A DNA stretch of 64,000 nucleotides, from contig JBBSAM010000019.1 in assembly GCA_038252255.1 (NCBI GenBank), forward strand, positions 1 through 64,000, written 5' to 3'. Numbering within the stretch: the first letter of the stretch is position 1; the number at the start of each line of letters is the position of its first letter. The notes beneath the pieces were generated by a model, which saw only the letters and a list, made by a program, of their open reading frames with translations, did no database searches and was not told the origin of the DNA. Position numbers and translations under genes: made by a program. The DNA comes from Chersky-806 sp038252255. Lineage in GTDB: Bacteria; Actinomycetota; Acidimicrobiia; IMCC26256; JAENVU01. This document shows, piece after piece, positions 60,638 through 64,000 of this stretch.

Positions 60638-61645
60638 ATGACCTCCCTCGTGACGAACGTCGTACGCGGCTCTCAGGCCGAACGGCTGCTGCTCCTGGTC
60701 CACGGGTACGGCGCCGATGAGCGTGACCTCGGTGGGCTGCTCCCCTACCTGGATCCAGAGGGGAAGTTCGCCGTCGTGCTGCCCCGCGGGCCCGATGCAG
60801 CTGCCGGGACACCGGGCTTCGCCTGGTACTCGTGGAGCCCGCAGGGTGAGTTCGACCCCGCGGCCTTCACGACGTCACTCGACGCCCTCGACGACCTGCT
60901 CGACGAGGCGTGCGAGGAGCAGGGGCTCGACCGGTCGCAGGCGCTGGTCGCCGGCTTCTCGCAGGGCGCCGGGATGATGCTGGCCCTCGCGACCCGGAGG
61001 AGCGACCGGCCGCGACCGGTCGGTGTCCTCGCCATGAGCCCCGCGCTTCCCGGCCTCGACGTCTACGAGGCGGACTGGGAGGCAGCCAAGGAGATCCCGG
61101 TGCTCGTGGAGCACGGCGACCAGGACCCGCTCGTCCCGGTGGCCCGGGCGCGCCAGCTCGCGCGCGTGCTCCAGGCGAACGGCGTGCCCGTCGTCTACGC
61201 CGAGTACCCGATGGGTCACCAGGTCGCGCTCGAGAGCATCGAGCGCGCGCGAGGTTGGATCGACGAGGTGTACGCGGGTGCCAAGCCGAGCGAGCCGGTT
61301 CCGGACGACCCGCCCGAGGGTCCCGTGAAGGCGGTGACGACCGCGACGTTCCCGACCGAGGTGTTGCAGAGCGCGTTGCCGGTGATCGTGGACTTCTGGG
61401 CGCCGTGGTGCGGACCGTGCCGTCAGGTCGGTCCGATCGTGGAGCAGATAGCGGTGATGCGGACGGGCGCGTACAAGGTCGTGAAGGTGAACATCGACGA
61501 GGAGCCCGCGCTCGCGCAGGAGTACGAGGTGCAGAGCATCCCGCTCATCGGCCTGTTCCGGGACGGCCGGCTCGAGCGCACCTCACTCGGTGCGAAGCCG
61601 CGCCCGCAGCTCGAGGCCGAGCTCGGGATGCTCGTCATCCCCTAG
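60638..61645 (+). CDS. Phospholipase/carboxylesterase fused to thioredoxin
   Basis: 335 aa in two complete domains. Residues ~5-220 are an alpha/beta hydrolase of the carboxylesterase 2 type: LLLVHGYGADERDLGGLLPYL, nucleophile elbow AGFSQGAGMML, Asp in VEHGDQDPLVPV and His in YPMGHQVALE. After a ~15-residue linker, residues ~235-335 are thioredoxin with IVDFWAPWCGPCRQVGPIVEQIA and the cis-Pro SIPLIGLFRDG. No signal peptide. The fusion suggests redox-linked ester or thioester hydrolysis, such as depalmitoylation-like or thiol ester turnover, but the substrate is not known. Confidence 0.9.
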   Translation: MTSLVTNVVRGSQAERLLLLVHGYGADERDLGGLLPYLDPEGKFAVVLPRGPDAAAGTPGFAWYSWSPQGEFDPAAFTTSLDALDDLLDEACEEQGLDRSQALVAGFSQGAGMMLALATRRSDRPRPVGVLAMSPALPGLDVYEADWEAAKEIPVLVEHGDQDPLVPVARARQLARVLQANGVPVVYAEYPMGHQVALESIERARGWIDEVYAGAKPSEPVPDDPPEGPVKAVTTATFPTEVLQSALPVIVDFWAPWCGPCRQVGPIVEQIAVMRTGAYKVVKVNIDEEPALAQEYEVQSIPLIGLFRDGRLERTSLGAKPRPQLEAELGMLVIP

Positions 61646-61682
61646 CGATCCCCGCCTGGCGCGCGGTACCGCGATCCGCCGT

Positions 61683-62765
61683 CTAGGGAACGCGGCCGTA
61701 GCCGCTGGCGCTGCCGTACCGCACGCCGGTCACCTTCACGCCCGTTGCCGGGTTGGACGCCGAGACGACGGACCCGCCGCCGATGTAGATCTCGACGTGG
61801 TTCGCGCCACCGGGGCCGTAGAAGATGAGGTCACCCGGCTGCAGATCGCCCGGCCCGATGCGGATCGTCTCCTGGTACTGGGCGCCCGAGTAGTGGGCGA
61901 GGCTCACGCCGGCGGCACCCCATGCCGCCGCGGTGAGACCGGAGCAGTCGAAGGTGTCCGGGCCGGAGGTGGCGTAGCGGTAGCCCTTGCCGACCTGCGC
62001 CTTGGCGAAGTTCACCGCGGTCTGGGCCCGGCCGTTCGGGGCCGGCGCGTTCGGGAAGTTCACCGGGATGGAGCCGCGCCGCACGGACGAACCGCTCGTG
62101 TACCGGCGAGCTTGGGACGCAGCCGCCGCGCGGGATGCCGCGACCTGCCGGTCGCGCTCCTGCTGGATCAGCACTTGGATCTGACCCTTGACCTGCGACA
62201 CCAGTGCCTGTTTCTGCGCGGTGGACGCTTGGAGCTGACGGCGCGCGCTGTCGGCGGTGGCCTGGTCCGCGGCGGCCGCGGCTTTCTGCTGCTCGAGCTG
62301 TGCCTTCTGTGCGGCGAGGAGCTCGCGCGCCTTCTGCAGCTGGTTCAGCAGCGAGTCGTCGCGGTCGGCCGCAGCCGACGCGTACTTCGAACGTGCCGCG
62401 AGCTCGGTGACGTTGCTCACGTCGATCGCGCTGAGCGGGTTGCTGCTGCCGGCGCCCTTGTAGATCTCGGCGGCGCGCGCGTTGAGGAGGTGGTCGATGC
62501 GGTCGGTCTCGGCCTGGGCCTCGGCGGTGCGCCGCTCCGCGTCGGCGATGCCGGACTGCGCCTTCTCCAGGCGGATGCGCGCGCCGTTCAGCTTCTCCGA
62601 CAGCGTGACCATGCGGGAGCCGTTCGCCTGGATCTGGGCCTCGAGCTGCTGGGCCTGGGCCTGCTTGTCCGCGAGCGGGGAGCCTTGCGCGATCGCGGCC
62701 GGAACAAGACCCGCGGCCACGACGGCGAGGATCACAACTCCCGAGACCTTGGCCCGGAGGTTCAT
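61683..62765 (-). CDS. NlpC/P60 peptidoglycan hydrolase (RipA-like)
   Basis: 360 aa. A signal peptide (MNLRAKVSGVVILAVVAAGLVPAAIAQG) leads a ~190-residue coiled coil (LEAQIQANGSRMVTLSEKLN onward), as in RipA/PcsB-type enzymes. The C-terminal NlpC/P60 domain has the catalytic DTFDCSGLTAAAWGAAG and His in GGANHVEIYIGGG. It cuts peptidoglycan stem peptides and is likely kept inactive by the coiled coil. AAAGGGAG precedes the ATG. A 230-bp leader precedes it. Confidence 0.92.
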   Translation of the reverse strand: MNLRAKVSGVVILAVVAAGLVPAAIAQGSPLADKQAQAQQLEAQIQANGSRMVTLSEKLNGARIRLEKAQSGIADAERRTAEAQAETDRIDHLLNARAAEIYKGAGSSNPLSAIDVSNVTELAARSKYASAAADRDDSLLNQLQKARELLAAQKAQLEQQKAAAAADQATADSARRQLQASTAQKQALVSQVKGQIQVLIQQERDRQVAASRAAAASQARRYTSGSSVRRGSIPVNFPNAPAPNGRAQTAVNFAKAQVGKGYRYATSGPDTFDCSGLTAAAWGAAGVSLAHYSGAQYQETIRIGPGDLQPGDLIFYGPGGANHVEIYIGGGSVVSASNPATGVKVTGVRYGSASGYGRVP

Positions 62766-62997
62766 GTAGGGACTCCCTTTGGCTCGGAGGTGCCGCCGTC
62801 GGTCCTTGCTGAACACGGTCCGCGAGAACACGGTCCATCTGGCGCTGACTACAAAACGGCCGCGCGCAGGAACACAGAAAGCTGCGAGCGGTTCCGTTGA
62901 CCCTAAGGGATTGAGGCTCCCGATGCCATTTCTGTGGCCAGATTTCGGTTCCGGAAGCTCGCCTCAGCGCGGCGCTCGAACCCTCTGACCTGCGCTT

Positions 62998-63483
62998 TTA
63001 GACCGGCCACCCCGGGGTGGGGGTCGGAATGGCCTCTCCGGGCGGCGCCACGTCCGGGACCGACCAGGCCATCGCCCGGGCGACCTCCTTCGCCACCGCC
63101 TGCCAGGCGGCCGGGTCCCAACCCTCCGTGGCGGCACCGACCGTGGTGTCCTGGCGGAGGAACACGAGCGCAGGCAGGCGCTCGAGCCCGAGGCTGCTCA
63201 CGAGGGTGCGGTCCGGGTCGACGAAGGTCGCCAGCTTCTCCCCGGCTTCGCCCAGGATGCGGCTGGCGATGAAGGGCGAGCCCGTCACGACGAAGGCGAT
63301 CCGGCAGTCGCTGTCGCCCAGGACGGCCGAGATCCGCTCGGCCACCGGGATCCAGGCGGCTGCCTCGGGCCGGTCCGGCAGGATGACCAGGCAGAGCTGG
63401 AACATCGTGGACCAGTCGTCGAGCGTTCGGCTCACGCCTTTGCTGGTCGAGAGCTCGAGTGTGGGGTCGGGGTTCTTGGCCAC
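62998..63483 (-). CDS. Thioredoxin-like protein without active-site cysteines
   Basis: 161 aa. The fold resembles thioredoxin (CLVILPDRPEAAAWIPVAERISAVLG, ATFVDPDRTLVSSLGLERLPALVFLRQD with a cis-Pro-like L-P-A turn), but there is no CxxC. It is an uncharacterised actinobacterial family, probably a binding or scaffold protein. Divergent from the split-barrel gene. Confidence 0.6.
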   Translation of the reverse strand: MAKNPDPTLELSTSKGVSRTLDDWSTMFQLCLVILPDRPEAAAWIPVAERISAVLGDSDCRIAFVVTGSPFIASRILGEAGEKLATFVDPDRTLVSSLGLERLPALVFLRQDTTVGAATEGWDPAAWQAVAKEVARAMAWSVPDVAPPGEAIPTPTPGWPV

Positions 63484-63525
63484 GGCCGCAGACGGTATCG
63501 CGACGTCCCGTTAGGCTCCGGCTTC

Positions 63526-63987
63526 ATGTCACGACGCGACCAGATCCGCATGACCGACGCCGAGTGCAGGGCGTTCCTCGAGCCCGGCCGGGATCTACAG
63601 GTCGCGTCGATCAACGCCGACGGCACGCCCCATCTCGTGACCATGTGGTACGAGCTCGATGGCGACGACATCTGCTTCTGGACGTACGGCAAGAGCCAGA
63701 AGGTCGTCAACCTCCGCCGGGATCCCCGGCTGAGCGTGCTCGTGGCGACAGGGGAGAGCTACGAGGAGCTGAAGGGCGTGTCGATCATCGGCCACGCCGA
63801 GATCGTCGACACCCTGCCGGAGGTTCTCGCGTTCGGGTTGCGCCTGTTCGCGAAGTACTGGGGGCCGGCCGACGACGAGCTGGTACGCGCCGGTGTCGAG
63901 GCGCAGGCGACGAAGCGCGTCCTGATCCGGGTGAAGGCCGACAAGACCGTGAGCTGGGACCACGCCAAGCTCGCCGGCGTCTACTAA
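63526..63987 (+). CDS. Pyridoxamine-phosphate-oxidase-like (PPOX, FMN/F420-binding) protein
   Basis: 153 aa. The split-barrel N-terminus DLQVASINADGTPHLVTMWYELDGDDICFWTYGKSQKVVNLRRDPRLSVLVATGE carries the R-D-P-R cofactor motif of the family. Residues after 90 hold the second half of the barrel. In F420-using actinobacteria such small proteins reduce various compounds; it may be FMN- or F420-dependent. The frame closes 13 bp before the window end. Confidence 0.87.
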   Translation: MSRRDQIRMTDAECRAFLEPGRDLQVASINADGTPHLVTMWYELDGDDICFWTYGKSQKVVNLRRDPRLSVLVATGESYEELKGVSIIGHAEIVDTLPEVLAFGLRLFAKYWGPADDELVRAGVEAQATKRVLIRVKADKTVSWDHAKLAGVY

Positions 63988-64000
63988 CCCCCCCCCACCC

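Noticed and set aside
62766..62997. Possible c-di-AMP (ydaO-type) riboswitch before the NlpC/P60 gene
   Set aside because: Such leaders are common before this gene type, but I could not match the conserved core elements or draw convincing stems.
63988..64000. Poly-C run at the window end
   Set aside because: Too short to interpret; probably simple intergenic sequence.

Overview
The window is GC-rich DNA, densely packed with genes on both strands, with many ATGA or TGATG stop/start overlaps. It looks like a high-GC actinobacterium. Supporting features are a homodimeric AceE-type pyruvate dehydrogenase, a complete sufBCD-sufT set, an F420-type LLM oxidoreductase, maleylpyruvate-isomerase/DinB proteins typical of mycothiol or bacillithiol users, and an LPXTG surface protein. 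Acidimicrobiia is my guess at class level, but no marker gene here proves it.

Region 1 (about 0.16-36 kb) has a single theme: nitrogen oxides, NO, Fe-S clusters and redox stress. It opens with a scar in which an integrase N-terminus is joined to a decayed P450. Next come a copper/heavy-metal chaperone, a di-iron Fe-S repair protein fused to a cupin (coupled to an NnrS-like membrane protein), a PRC-barrel protein, and an operon of truncated haemoglobin-sufB-sufC-sufD-sufT-AhpD-NuoF. A nitrate-reductase-like molybdoenzyme complex follows (membrane subunit, Mo subunit, four-cluster ferredoxin, Rieske protein, small membrane protein, HPP nitrite-transporter-like protein, YwiC-like protein). Then come a second truncated haemoglobin, AceE with a coupled PAS protein, universal stress proteins, DsbA-aconitase, superoxide dismutase, AlkA, a truncated peroxiredoxin, a ClC channel, MarR, DUF488 proteins, a SufR-like regulator and a copper nitrite reductase (NirK).

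The main discovery candidate is a shared palindrome, TCTAGT-N4-RCTAGA, in the promoter gaps of this region. I count nine copies at 3856, 10701, 17457, 21226, 25665, 29220, 32867, 33294 and 35592. Seven are good matches, and two of those have 11-12 bp arms; the copies at 3856 and 33294 are degenerate. They lie 3-52 bp upstream of genes for truncated haemoglobins, the suf operon, AceE, stress proteins, DsbA-aconitase, peroxiredoxin, NirK and the SufR-like regulator. I infer one NO/Fe-S/redox regulon, functionally like the mycobacterial dormancy regulon but with a different operator. The SufR-like protein at 33.3 kb is the best candidate regulator.

Region 2 (about 35.7-43.4 kb) contains an IS6-type transposase remnant and two tRNA-Leu 3' remnants 4.9 kb apart that share a 28-bp direct repeat. 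Between the remnants lies a small cargo: ArsR plus SRPBCC under a tandem operator, DinB-type proteins, acetyltransferases and a MerR-PP2C fusion. An MFS transporter and a glycosyltransferase remnant follow. Region 3 (about 43.4-64 kb) reads as ordinary chromosome: sulfotransferase, TetR/P450 pair, pirin, a tyrosine recombinase with unusual catalytic residues, a DegT-type enzyme with His for Lys, foldase, LPXTG protein, CBS-citrate synthase fusion, enoyl-CoA hydratase, phosphatases, LLM oxidoreductase, an esterase-thioredoxin fusion, NlpC/P60 hydrolase and an FMN/F420-binding split-barrel protein. No rRNA, complete tRNA or CRISPR array was seen.
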